Below are positions 1 to 7,308 of a stretch of 46,428 bases of DNA, piece by piece. The position numbers and the translations under genes were made by a program. The notes under the pieces are model-generated. The model worked only from the letters and a program-made list of their open reading frames with translations. It ran no database searches and had not been told where the DNA came from. How positions within the stretch are numbered: the stretch's first letter is position 1; the number at the start of each line of letters is the position of its first letter. The DNA is from a virus: IMG/VR virus record IMGVR_UViG_3300036790_000070, positions 1 through 46,428 of that record, one strand, 5' to 3'.

Positions 1-127
1 GGCGTCGCTCGGAGTGCTCGACTTGTCGTCGGTCATCACGATGCCGTTCTGGGCAAGTTCGTCTTCGTTCAGGCCGAAACCATCATGGAAGCTGCCCCAG
101 GTATACTTCGCTTGCTGCAACGTGCGC
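1..127. repeat. Terminal direct repeat, left copy (circular overlap)
   Basis: Bases 1..127 are identical to 46302..46428. The major capsid gene reads without interruption across the join when one copy is removed, so the molecule closes into a 46,301-bp circle. A length of exactly 127 is a common k-mer size in short-read assemblers. I therefore infer an assembly overlap rather than a genuine virion end repeat, although a circularly permuted or terminally redundant packaged genome would look the same. Confidence 0.95.
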
Positions 128-360
128 TTGCGGTTGTAGGTGACTTGGGTGTCACCGAAGTACGACTGGAAGTTGGAGTCATTGCCGTAACGCAACTGCT
201 CGACAACGTACTGAAGGCCGCCAACGTAGGGCTTCTTGCCCTCCATCAGCTTTTTGATCAAAGGGCGAGCGACGTTGACCTGATCGATCGGGTCGTTCTT
301 CAAGAAATAATTGATGACTGCGTTGCCGGCGTAGGCAAGCTGTTCGGTCGTAAAAGGCAT
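1..360 (-). CDS. Major capsid protein, N-terminal part (gene crosses the contig ends)
   Basis: Codons 1-120 of the coat protein. The start codon is at 360..358 and the protein begins MPFTTEQLAYAGNAV. The reading frame reaches base 1 exactly at a codon boundary and continues at 46301, giving a joined gene of 1071 nt (356 aa), a normal length for an HK97-fold podovirus coat protein. An AAGGAG-type ribosome site is not obvious; a weaker GGAG lies about 10 bases upstream. A near-consensus promoter (470..498) faces the gene, with about 110 bases of leader. The product would assemble around the scaffold protein (2347..3492) into the procapsid. Assignment rests on position (scaffold, capsid-associated protein, coat, decoration protein) and on the C-terminal features described in the other half. 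Confidence 0.85.
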   Translation of the reverse strand, partial: MPFTTEQLAYAGNAVINYFLKNDPIDQVNVARPLIKKLMEGKKPYVGGLQYVVEQLRYGNDSNFQSYFGDTQVTYNRKRTLQQAKYTWGSFHDGFGLNEDELAQNGIVMTDDKSSTPSDA

Positions 361-469
361 GATTGTACTCCGTGGTGAAAAACTACTGTTCTTCCCAGGA
401 GTGACGAGCCTAGAGTTTGGCGGGTGCCGAATCCGCCGAGATCACGAACGTACAGTCACTAACGCGCCA

Positions 470-498
470 ATATTATGCTAGTAGCAATACGATGTCAA
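470..498 (-). promoter_or_regulatory. Sigma70 promoter for the major capsid unit
   Basis: On the minus strand a perfect -35 TTGACA (498..493) is followed by a 17-base spacer and TAATAT (475..470); an overlapping CATAAT (477..472) matches the -10 consensus 5/6 but with a 15-base spacer. It lies immediately after the stop codon of 499..828 and fires into the coat gene, whose start is 110 bases downstream. With the terminator at 44390..44417 it defines a separate capsid transcription unit read by host RNA polymerase. Confidence 0.75.
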
Positions 499-828
499 TT
501 AACCCCTTTCCTGCCCTTCCGCCAGCGCCGTGTCCATTGCAGCCTTGGCACCATCGGCCGCGTCCGACTCTTTGCCCGGTACGCGGCCTTCTTTGCGCGA
601 GCCCGGCTTCATTTTCGTCAGCTCCAGGCCAACCGACTTGTTTCCGTCTCCGTGGTCCGCTACGGAGACCACTTTGCCATGGACGTGCATCTTCATGGTG
701 TCCCCGACGCTCGGGAGCTTCTTTTGCCCGAGCATCGCTAGGTGCTCCTCGTGCATATGCATCGTCGGCGCCATCTTCACGTCTTTGTCCGAAGGGTTCA
801 GCGTCGGAACCGTCTCTTTCTTCGCCAT
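499..828 (-). CDS. Small capsid-associated protein preceding the coat gene
   Basis: A 109-aa basic, His/Met-rich protein starting MAKKETVPTLNPSDK, with a core HMHEEHLAMLGQKKLPSVGD then MKMHVHGKVVSVADHGDG and VGLELTKM. The alternating pattern looks like a small beta-barrel with a C-terminal Ala/Lys-rich tail. Similar short proteins (HL..LG..K.P.vGd, then a hydrophobic strand, then a D-rich loop) sit next to coat genes in many podoviruses and siphoviruses and are usually annotated only as virion structural proteins; a capsid-stabilising role is possible but inferred. It lies 9 bases after the glycosyltransferase gene, and its stop codon abuts the coat promoter. Confidence 0.7.
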   Translation of the reverse strand: MAKKETVPTLNPSDKDVKMAPTMHMHEEHLAMLGQKKLPSVGDTMKMHVHGKVVSVADHGDGNKSVGLELTKMKPGSRKEGRVPGKESDAADGAKAAMDTALAEGQERG

Positions 829-837
829 GATCCTCTC

Positions 838-1728
838 CTAATATCGGTTCATTTCCATTCGCATCTGCAACTCATGTGCCTCCGCGAGCATACCATTCGC
901 GGTTCGGATACGCGCGGCAACCTCGTAGCGTGACCAGAGGAATTGCCGGATCATACCCTGCAACTCCGGCTTCAACGTGTCGAAATTGTCCGCTTTGGCG
1001 AAGAATCCGTAGGCCATGATCTCCAAGCCCCATCGGTACGCGTCGAACTCGGTGAGACATTGCATGTCCCCGAGCTTCTGGCGCGGGCCGACCGGATGGT
1101 TGGTGATATTCCGATAGTACGGCGTCTTTGCAAAATGCACTGGGCCGGCCGCGAGCGCGTTGCAGAGGTCCGGGAAGCACCAATACGCATTCAGCCGCGG
1201 CGAGAGCACCTTGTCGAGCCCCTTGCGCCGGTATATCGCATGCTCCGGCCACACGTGCTTGTGCATGACGAAGTTCCATAGCGCATCGGTACGGGTGAAC
1301 GTCTCATCGTTCGCCACGTAGAAGGCATCCCACGCGGGTTTGCCTTGCACTTCGTCATAAAGCTGGCACGGCGCGAAGTAAGCGCTCACTTCCGGGTTCG
1401 CCTCCAGGAAATCGACGCCCTTCTGCACTTCTTCCGGCACGAGGTAGTCGTCATCCCCGAGGAACACCGCATACTTGGTAGAACCCGCGAGGAGTGCTGC
1501 GCGCATGTTGGGGAACGCGCCGATGTTCTTCGACTGGCGGATGTAGCGGATATCTTTGCCATTCGCTTTCTTGGCGCTAATCATTCCATGAGTCGGGTCC
1601 GTCGAAGCGTTGTCAGACACCACGATCTTCGCGAACGGGAAGTCCGCGAGCGTACGCTCGATGGTCCAATCAAGGAAATTAACCCTGTTGAACGTCGGGA
1701 TGCAAATACTAAGCAGCGGGTTGGTCAT
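838..1728 (-). CDS. Family 2 (GT-A fold) glycosyltransferase
   Basis: A 296-aa protein with the family 2 pattern: SICIPTFNR at residues 7-15 (nucleotide-sugar binding), VVSDNASTD around 36-44, and FLGDDDYL with the acidic metal-binding triad at 91-94. It would transfer a sugar from a nucleotide donor to an unknown acceptor in the cytoplasm. I place the start at 1728, where GGGAGG precedes ATG by four bases; an upstream in-frame ATG at 1743 would extend the overlap with the previous glycosyltransferase. The two transferases are adjacent and both sit between scaffold and coat, so they are expressed with head proteins. The acceptor could be a virion protein or host surface glycan; sequence alone does not say. 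Confidence 0.85.
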   Translation of the reverse strand: MTNPLLSICIPTFNRVNFLDWTIERTLADFPFAKIVVSDNASTDPTHGMISAKKANGKDIRYIRQSKNIGAFPNMRAALLAGSTKYAVFLGDDDYLVPEEVQKGVDFLEANPEVSAYFAPCQLYDEVQGKPAWDAFYVANDETFTRTDALWNFVMHKHVWPEHAIYRRKGLDKVLSPRLNAYWCFPDLCNALAAGPVHFAKTPYYRNITNHPVGPRQKLGDMQCLTEFDAYRWGLEIMAYGFFAKADNFDTLKPELQGMIRQFLWSRYEVAARIRTANGMLAEAHELQMRMEMNRY

Positions 1729-2350
1729 ATGTCCTCCCGTCATGGTTCAAGCGAATGCCGCAGTCGATCCACCCTTGAAATCCAGCCTCTTTGGCAAGAA
1801 GCGAGAAGGAATAATCCTCCGAGAGAAGATTCTTGTTGTAGATGCGGCCGTTGTAGAACTGCCAGAACTTCGGCAGCACACCGACCCCACCGTACTCCGG
1901 CGCCAAGCCCTTGTCCACGATCGTCTGATAGACGATGCGATCGACTTTGAGGAAGCCGCCGGGTAGGAAGTTGCTCGCAACCATGCCGGTACCGGGGATA
2001 TCTGCATCCGGGATCGCTTCGCCCGTATCGTTGCGACAAAACGGCCGCGGGGGCTGGCACTTGTCGGTATAGAGCCCGCTGACGAGAGGCTCCGTCGATT
2101 CGAGCAGTTGAACCAGGTGCGCGCGAGTGAACCCGATATCGCTATCGATCCACACGCAGGTATCGAACGCTGCGTTTTGCAGGAATGCATTGGCGAGTGT
2201 GTTTCGCGCGACGTAGATATCCGACTGGCCTGCCATCGGCAGCCAGCCGCCGTGGAGACCATTCGATTGCAGGATGCCCGCGGTATACGTCGCATGGAAT
2301 TTGCCATCTCGGCACGGCGAGATGAGCATGACTTTCTTGAAGTCGATCAT
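1709..2350 (-). CDS. GT-A-type glycosyltransferase-like protein
   Basis: A 213-aa protein beginning MIDFKKVMLISPCRDGKFHA. It has the N-terminal strand and a VARNTLANAFL helix followed by CVWIDSDIGF, where D69-S70-D71 forms the DxD metal and nucleotide-sugar site of GT-A enzymes. A late His (IRLNHDG) is in the position of the third metal ligand in this fold. It resembles the short phage-borne glycosyltransferases that begin with a 'cannot forget where it was seen' style Arg-Asn helix before DxD. It overlaps the scaffold gene by four bases (ATGA) and overlaps the start of the second glycosyltransferase (838..1728), so the two are probably co-translated and may act in sequence on the same acceptor. 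Confidence 0.75.
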   Translation of the reverse strand: MIDFKKVMLISPCRDGKFHATYTAGILQSNGLHGGWLPMAGQSDIYVARNTLANAFLQNAAFDTCVWIDSDIGFTRAHLVQLLESTEPLVSGLYTDKCQPPRPFCRNDTGEAIPDADIPGTGMVASNFLPGGFLKVDRIVYQTIVDKGLAPEYGGVGVLPKFWQFYNGRIYNKNLLSEDYSFSLLAKEAGFQGWIDCGIRLNHDGRTYDQPAA

Positions 2351-3492
2351 TTCATGCCGCTCAGTGCGCCATTGAGCGCTTCGAGAGCATTGGCCGGCGC
2401 CCGCGTCTGCCCGCCCGCAGGCTGCTTGCCCGCGCGCATCGGCTGGTTCGCCGGCACGCGGGGTTGCGCCGTAGCAGCGATCGACGCGCGGCGGGACTTC
2501 TCCGCCTTATACGCGGCCGTAAACTTCTCCTGCCATTGCGCAGGATTTATCGCAGCCATGATCGGCTTCAATACCGGCACGATCGCCGCCTTGATCGACT
2601 CGTAATCGGAGTCCGTCGCGCGAAGGTTCCCCTCCAGCGCGGTGAGGTCCGCACGCGCCTGGGCCTCGACGCCCTTCGCTTGGTCCGCCTGCTGCTGGCG
2701 CTGCTGCGCTGAGGTGGTCAGCTCCGTGCGGAACGTCTGACCGTTGCGAGTGCGCGCGATTTCCTTCGCGTACTCTGCGGTGAGCTTGCCGGTGCGCACA
2801 GCCTCCTGCAAATCGGCGTGAACCTTGAGCGGATCGCCTACGGTACGCTCTTTGCCGAGCAACGTCGCAAGGCGCTCGCACACGGACTCCGCAAGCTCCA
2901 ACGCTTTTTCTTGCTGCGCCGGCACGCCACTATTGAATAACGCGGTCCACGACAGTAGCTCGCCGTATTGCTCCGGTGATGCGCCTGTGGCCTGAATACC
3001 GTTGACCATGTAATCGAAGTTCTGCTTCAACTCATCGCGCTCGGCCGTCACCGTCTTCGTGGTGTCGATCAGCGTGCGGATCCGATCCTGCGTGTCCTTC
3101 TTGACGTTGGTCGGGATTGGATCATTGATCGCGTCGGGTTTCTTCGGCTCGTTTTTCTTCCAGGTGCCGTCCGGGTTGCGCTCGCGTTCGCCGTTCGGTC
3201 CTTTCTCTACCGGCTTGCCAGTCTTCGGGTCGATTTCCGGCGCGGCAGCGGGAGGCTCTTTGTTTCCTTCGGCGCCGGGAACATCTCCAGTTCCCGCATC
3301 GCCGTCTCCATCTCCAATATCGCCTCCGGCATCATCCGATACCGTTTCCTCACGTCCCTCCTCACCAGTTTTCGGATGTACTTCTCCATCTCCGTCAGTC
3401 GTTTCGTCATTGGTGGTGGCTCCATCGGCATCGCCTGTCACAATGGGCGCAAGTGCTGCGTCCAACGCTTCCAGGGCTGTTTGTTCGGGCAT
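2347..3492 (-). CDS. Scaffolding protein (probable)
   Basis: A 381-aa, highly charged, low-hydrophobicity protein. Residues 20-75 are Asp/Gly/Thr-rich and acidic, followed by a Pro/Lys-rich linker, a long helical middle (residues about 125-330, rich in Gln, Ala, Glu and Arg, with RQQQADQAKG) and a basic C-terminus ending ALEALNGALSGMK. An acidic disordered N-terminus, coiled middle and short basic C-terminal helix is the usual layout of phage scaffold proteins, and the gene lies directly after the portal gene and upstream of the coat gene. No protease domain is visible. It would direct procapsid assembly and then leave. Confidence 0.75.
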   Translation of the reverse strand: MPEQTALEALDAALAPIVTGDADGATTNDETTDGDGEVHPKTGEEGREETVSDDAGGDIGDGDGDAGTGDVPGAEGNKEPPAAAPEIDPKTGKPVEKGPNGERERNPDGTWKKNEPKKPDAINDPIPTNVKKDTQDRIRTLIDTTKTVTAERDELKQNFDYMVNGIQATGASPEQYGELLSWTALFNSGVPAQQEKALELAESVCERLATLLGKERTVGDPLKVHADLQEAVRTGKLTAEYAKEIARTRNGQTFRTELTTSAQQRQQQADQAKGVEAQARADLTALEGNLRATDSDYESIKAAIVPVLKPIMAAINPAQWQEKFTAAYKAEKSRRASIAATAQPRVPANQPMRAGKQPAGGQTRAPANALEALNGALSGMK

Positions 3493-3524
3493 CGTCGTTC
3501 CTCAGTGGGGTTTATTTTCGAAAA

Positions 3525-5729
3525 TCAAATACCTGCGCCGGGAGGCCCCCCGGGGGCGGGTCCGGGTGATAATCCTGGAGGTTGGCCGGCTGCTCCGGGA
3601 CCTCCCGGCGCGGGTTCGGGCGGCGCGGGCGGCGGGGCGCTCGCAGCGTCGCGTGTGATCGCCGGCTGCACGAGCATCGCGGCAGCTTGCGGGCTCAATT
3701 CGCCCTTCAACGTCACACTCACATTTGGTTGGACCGGCGGCGGCGGTGCGCCGGAGCCCGGCGAGCCCGGCGGCGGCCGGTTCGGGATGAAACGGTCCGG
3801 GTCGCTCTCATCACCAAGACGGAGCATCGTCTCTTTGATCGTTTCGGTGAGCGCATTGGCGAGCGGAAGGTTCCCAGTCGCGAGCGCCGACTCGATTTCG
3901 CCTATCGTCTTCTGGATCAGCGGCAAAAGCGTTGTCCACGCCTGCAACTCGACCTGCTGCTTGGGCTTGCCGGTCGATCCCGCTTCTATCTCGATCTCAA
4001 GCATGGTGAACAGGTCTTCGATATCCATGCCGTAGGGCCAGAACGCCTTATCGCCAGCATATTTCTGCGCTTCGGGACCGGTGATGCACTGTAGAGCTTG
4101 CTGCGCGGTGTAGTTGGCGAGATCCGTGAGCATCTCTTCCATGTAATCGCGGTCGCTCGTGGTGCGCGCCTGCGTGCCGCTCTGCTGAATGTTCGCTTCG
4201 GTCGCCGTCTTCGGATTGCCCGGCCCGTTGATCGCCGCAGAGAGCGCTTCCTGTACGCCAGAGATGCGCTCCATGTCATTCAGGATCAACGTCGGGTCGT
4301 AGAGCCGCATATCGATTGATGCGACCGGCTTCGCGATGAAAATCTCGGAGAGCGGCGTCGCCGGATCGCTCGGGTTGACCGGCACGAACTCTTGGAGCTT
4401 GGAATCGGCGATCTTTTTCGCCGCGGCGTCGTCGATGGACGATGCGTTGAACAGGATGTTCGGAATCCCGCGCTCGCGCGAGAGGCGAAAGTTGCTGCGG
4501 CACGAGCTGTACTCGTCTTGCAGTTTGTATAGCCGCCAGGACAACGACTGTGGATGGCGCTCGCCGTCCACCTCGTAGAACGCGAAGTAAAAATACGGGT
4601 AGAAGCGCGACGCGGGGTACGGCGGCGAGTATGGTTCCTTCGCCCATTTCTTCACACCATCGATCATCGTGCGGATTTGCTTGTCGGTGCGGTCCCACAT
4701 CTCGACGACACGAAGGAATGCTTCCGACTCGGCCTCGCTCTGACTCGTTTGGAACGCCTGCGCGCTCTCCGCGGTGAGCATGCCTTGCGGCAACACGTTG
4801 TCGATATCGCGCGTCGTCTTCTCGCGCGGCGCGGTCTGGTAATACTTCTTCGCCTGCTTCAAACATTCCACATCGAGCCGCGGGAAGCGCGAGAGAGCAT
4901 CCTCTTCGTTGATGTAGATTTCGTTGGCGATCCAATCGGCGTCGAGATAGTCCTCGATCTTCCGCACGTCCATCGAAACCTGGATATCCTGAGTCTCAAC
5001 GAAGTCGATGACGAACATCTTGAGCACGGCGACTTCGAGTTTCTCTTCCAGCTCTTTGACCAGAGCTTCTTTCTCAGCCTTCTCGGCTTCGAGTGTCTCC
5101 GGGTCTTTGCCGTCCGGATCCTCGATCAATTCCTGCTGCGCTTGGATGCGCGCGAGAGTCTCCTGCGCGTCGTTGAGTGCTGTCTCGACTTCCGGCTGCG
5201 GCTTCTTGTCGGAACGGATGGTGCATTTCAGCCATCCTTCCGCATTGGTCAGCACCGAGCGGACGCCCTTGCGAGCGGCCTTCTTGAGGTTGCCTTTCTT
5301 CCAGAGCTTCGAGATGACGATTTCCAGCGTCTTCGCGAAAATCTCCATCGGCATGCGGGTGTTGGACTCGTCTACCTGCGCGGCTTTGCGAACACTAACG
5401 TCTGGATTGCGTGCATACAGGAGCGCAACGAGGATATCGATGAAAGCACCAATAAGATTCGTTGTGACCGCCCAAGATAGGTCGGAGGTCCCGGCCGCAT
5501 ACCTTCGGTCGATAGCAATCTGCTTACGGAAATTCTCATCGAACTTGCGAGCTTTATCATACTGCTTCCACTTCTTGGCGACGAGCGCCTCTTCCTTACG
5601 TTCGTCCTCTTTGCTCGGCGCTTCGTCCGGCGAGTTGGCACTCTGCATGCCCTGCACTTGCTGCGGGTCGGACAGAATGCCGGCGGCCGGTGGGCCGCTC
5701 GACTGAGCACCAGACGCGCCGGAAGTCAT
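3525..5729 (-). CDS. Portal protein
   Basis: A 734-aa protein forming the dodecameric DNA gate at the head vertex. The N-terminal part (residues 45-150) has a basic helical segment and TNLIGAFIDILVALLYARNP typical of portal wing regions. A charged coiled-coil insertion lies at about 180-240. Aromatic-rich FYPYFYFAFYEVDGE occurs in the middle, and TATEANIQQSGTQARTTSDRD (around 535-555) matches the pattern of the portal clip/stem helix in podovirus portals. The last 80 residues are Pro/Gly-rich and probably disordered. Length agrees with P22-like portals (about 725 aa). It sits three bases after a small gene and 32 bases before the scaffold gene, downstream of terminase. Confidence 0.88.
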   Translation of the reverse strand: MTSGASGAQSSGPPAAGILSDPQQVQGMQSANSPDEAPSKEDERKEEALVAKKWKQYDKARKFDENFRKQIAIDRRYAAGTSDLSWAVTTNLIGAFIDILVALLYARNPDVSVRKAAQVDESNTRMPMEIFAKTLEIVISKLWKKGNLKKAARKGVRSVLTNAEGWLKCTIRSDKKPQPEVETALNDAQETLARIQAQQELIEDPDGKDPETLEAEKAEKEALVKELEEKLEVAVLKMFVIDFVETQDIQVSMDVRKIEDYLDADWIANEIYINEEDALSRFPRLDVECLKQAKKYYQTAPREKTTRDIDNVLPQGMLTAESAQAFQTSQSEAESEAFLRVVEMWDRTDKQIRTMIDGVKKWAKEPYSPPYPASRFYPYFYFAFYEVDGERHPQSLSWRLYKLQDEYSSCRSNFRLSRERGIPNILFNASSIDDAAAKKIADSKLQEFVPVNPSDPATPLSEIFIAKPVASIDMRLYDPTLILNDMERISGVQEALSAAINGPGNPKTATEANIQQSGTQARTTSDRDYMEEMLTDLANYTAQQALQCITGPEAQKYAGDKAFWPYGMDIEDLFTMLEIEIEAGSTGKPKQQVELQAWTTLLPLIQKTIGEIESALATGNLPLANALTETIKETMLRLGDESDPDRFIPNRPPPGSPGSGAPPPPVQPNVSVTLKGELSPQAAAMLVQPAITRDAASAPPPAPPEPAPGGPGAAGQPPGLSPGPAPGGPPGAGI

Positions 5730-5732
5730 ACG

Positions 5733-6014
5733 CTACTTCCCCGGCTCCAACACAGAGGGCGTCGGGCTCGGATTCGGATTGACCAGGATATCCGGGCCGT
5801 CCTCCGCGCGCTGCGCCGCTGTGAGTATCGCGGCCGGAACTTCGATGGGCGCCGCGGGGCGCGCTTTCAGCTTTCGCTGCGAGAGATCGAGCGTGCGCGG
5901 CGCGTTGGCGTCCGCGGCCTTCCGGTTGATCGCCGGAATCATGTCGTCATTGAGCTTGGCCGGCGCAGGGTGGTCTCCGTGCATCGGCTTGTATCCAGGT
6001 CGCGAGTGAATCAT
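5733..6014 (-). CDS. Small late protein of unknown function
   Basis: A 93-aa hydrophilic protein beginning MIHSRPGYKPMHGDHPAPAK, rich in Pro, Ala and Lys, ending PNPSPTPSVLEPGK. No membrane segment or known motif is visible. It starts within the stop codon of 6011..6280 (ATGA) and ends three bases before the portal start, so it is translated with the head genes. It may be a minor virion or packaging accessory protein; that is only a positional guess. Confidence 0.6.
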   Translation of the reverse strand: MIHSRPGYKPMHGDHPAPAKLNDDMIPAINRKAADANAPRTLDLSQRKLKARPAAPIEVPAAILTAAQRAEDGPDILVNPNPSPTPSVLEPGK

Positions 6015-6280
6015 GTCTGTGCTCCGAATTTCGCTCCGCTGAAAACTGCGGGGCCTAATACGATGGGCGTCGAGCTGTGAGCCGGCGCGATCTTCGCCGA
6101 TGCTGCAAGCGCTTGCGCCCAGATGTTGGTTGTTTCCGTGGTGAACTCTGCGAGGCTCGTGATGCTTCCGGTCCCGGTAAGCGCGCTTGGTCCGACGAGG
6201 ATCGGCGTCGCGGATGACAGTGCAACAGTCGCCAGGAGTGCCGGGTTCGGCACCCCCGGCGTACTGTTCACTTGGGTCAT
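6011..6280 (-). CDS. Small Ala/Thr-rich late protein, QVNSTPG paralogue
   Basis: An 89-aa protein starting MTQVNSTPGVPNPALLATVA, rich in Ala, Ser and Thr and mildly hydrophobic. The first nine residues match those of its neighbour 6282..6458 (MAQVNSTPG), pointing to duplication of at least the 5' end. It begins one base after the stop of 6282..6458 and overlaps the next gene by four bases. Function is unknown; its location between terminase and portal suggests a virion or assembly role. Confidence 0.6.
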   Translation of the reverse strand: MTQVNSTPGVPNPALLATVALSSATPILVGPSALTGTGSITSLAEFTTETTNIWAQALAASAKIAPAHSSTPIVLGPAVFSGAKFGAQT

Positions 6281-6281
6281 G

Positions 6282-6458
6282 TCACATCCGCTTCGCGTTC
6301 GTCACCGTGCTCTTGCCGGGCTCGCTCTGCGCGTACGGCACGACGGTTGCGGCGGCAGCGGCCTTCGTGGAGGTCACGCCGGTCTCAGACTGCGCGGGCG
6401 CAACCGCGAGGTTGGCCGCGATCTGATTCTTGCCCGGCGTGCTGTTGACCTGCGCCAT
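6282..6458 (-). CDS. Very small late protein, QVNSTPG paralogue
   Basis: A 58-aa ORF read from ATG at 6458 to TGA at 6284..6282. It begins MAQVNSTPGKNQIAANLAV and ends STVTNAKRM. Its ATG overlaps the stop of 6458..6655 by one base (TGATG), and the next gene starts one base after its stop, which supports it as a real gene despite its size. The N-terminal QVNSTPG is shared with 6011..6280. Composition is Ala/Val/Thr-rich; no function can be assigned. Confidence 0.55.
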   Translation of the reverse strand: MAQVNSTPGKNQIAANLAVAPAQSETGVTSTKAAAAATVVPYAQSEPGKSTVTNAKRM

Positions 6459-6655
6459 CAGAGCAGCTTGATCAGGAGGTTCGCGAGGTGGAGCTGGCCC
6501 ACCGCGAAGCCGGCGCCGGCCGCAATCGCTTTGCTCGCATGCGTCTTGATGAAGGTCACGGCCTTCGATTCCTGCGCAGAAATGTCGGTCTTGACCACCG
6601 AAACGACGGTGGGCTCTACGGGAGCAGCGGCAGTCGAGACAATTGCATCAGCCAT
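6458..6655 (-). CDS. Small late protein with hydrophobic C-terminus
   Basis: A 65-aa ORF starting MADAIVSTAAAPVEPTVVSV. The C-terminal half (KAIAAGAGFAVGQLHLANLL) is hydrophobic and could be a membrane or amphipathic helix. The start at 6655 is favoured because it overlaps the stop of the terminase nuclease gene by one base (TGATG); an upstream in-frame ATG at 6799 would run deep into that gene. Function unknown. The shared Ala/Val/Thr-rich style suggests relatedness to the two following small genes. Confidence 0.55.
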   Translation of the reverse strand: MADAIVSTAAAPVEPTVVSVVKTDISAQESKAVTFIKTHASKAIAAGAGFAVGQLHLANLLIKLL

Positions 6656-7308
6656 CAGAAGTACCTCACTTTTGGTTTGCTCGCCTGGTCGTTGTATTCC
6701 AACCAGGCTTCGGTGAACGGCACAAGAATACGCTTCGTATCCTTGGTTGGCAACTGGGCATCGAACATCTTGTCGATTCCCCGGCCAATCAAGCCGCAAA
6801 CGTCCGCGGCGTCATCCCATCGGCCCGCAGGGAACTTGATCAATTGCTCGACTACCCGCTCCGCCCACGGCGTCATTGGAAAGTGAACCGCCTTCGCCGT
6901 TGCCATGGCGTGGAACGCCTGGAGCTTGATGGCTTTGTCCTGGAGCGAGGGGAGCGACTCGATCGCGACGAATGCCCGCGCATCGCGCATTGACTTTCGG
7001 ATCGAGGGGCCGATCGCCTTGTCAATCAGGCCGCCTTCGTTGAAATGCTTGATGGGCTTCCACTTGCGCACGAGCCGGATGAATTGCGCAATCCCCTTGT
7101 CGGTCTCGACCTGTCCATTCCACCAGTCGAGCGCCCAGAGTTCGCTCTTGGCCGATAACCCGAACACCGCATGTTCCGTAAAATCCGGCTCCTTTTTCCC
7201 CGCGCGCGGCTCCATTGTCGCGAAGTCACTGGCCGAATAAATACGAAGCGATGCGGGTCGCGCGATCTGCATGTACTCTTCGAGGTTAGCGTGTGCTATG
7301 AATCGCAT
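6655..7308 (-). CDS. Large terminase, nuclease domain (separate ORF)
   Basis: A 217-aa protein corresponding to the C-terminal RNase H-like nuclease of large terminases. LRIYSASDFAT carries the first catalytic Asp (D28), PDFT a second acidic residue (D42), LWALDWWNGQ is the strand that follows, and GRWDDAADV (D165, D166, D169) supplies the late acidic cluster. It would cut concatemeric DNA at the start and end of packaging. It lacks the ATPase domain, which is encoded by the overlapping upstream ORF 7296..8339 in another frame. The first 19 residues before ASLRIY do not resemble the usual junction and may come from an insertion. The start ATG lies inside the end of the ATPase gene with no clear ribosome site, so expression may depend on coupling or frameshifting. 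Confidence 0.85.
   Translation of the reverse strand: MRFIAHANLEEYMQIARPASLRIYSASDFATMEPRAGKKEPDFTEHAVFGLSAKSELWALDWWNGQVETDKGIAQFIRLVRKWKPIKHFNEGGLIDKAIGPSIRKSMRDARAFVAIESLPSLQDKAIKLQAFHAMATAKAVHFPMTPWAERVVEQLIKFPAGRWDDAADVCGLIGRGIDKMFDAQLPTKDTKRILVPFTEAWLEYNDQASKPKVRYF

Noticed and set aside
1729-1743. Upstream start for the family 2 glycosyltransferase
   Set aside because: GGGAGG lies between this ATG and the next one at 1728, so the later start is better supported.
3376-4035. Rightward 219-aa ORF opposite the portal and scaffold genes
   Set aside because: It lies antisense to two well-supported genes and has Gly/Pro/Arg bias typical of shadow frames; the same holds for similar long antisense ORFs over tail genes.
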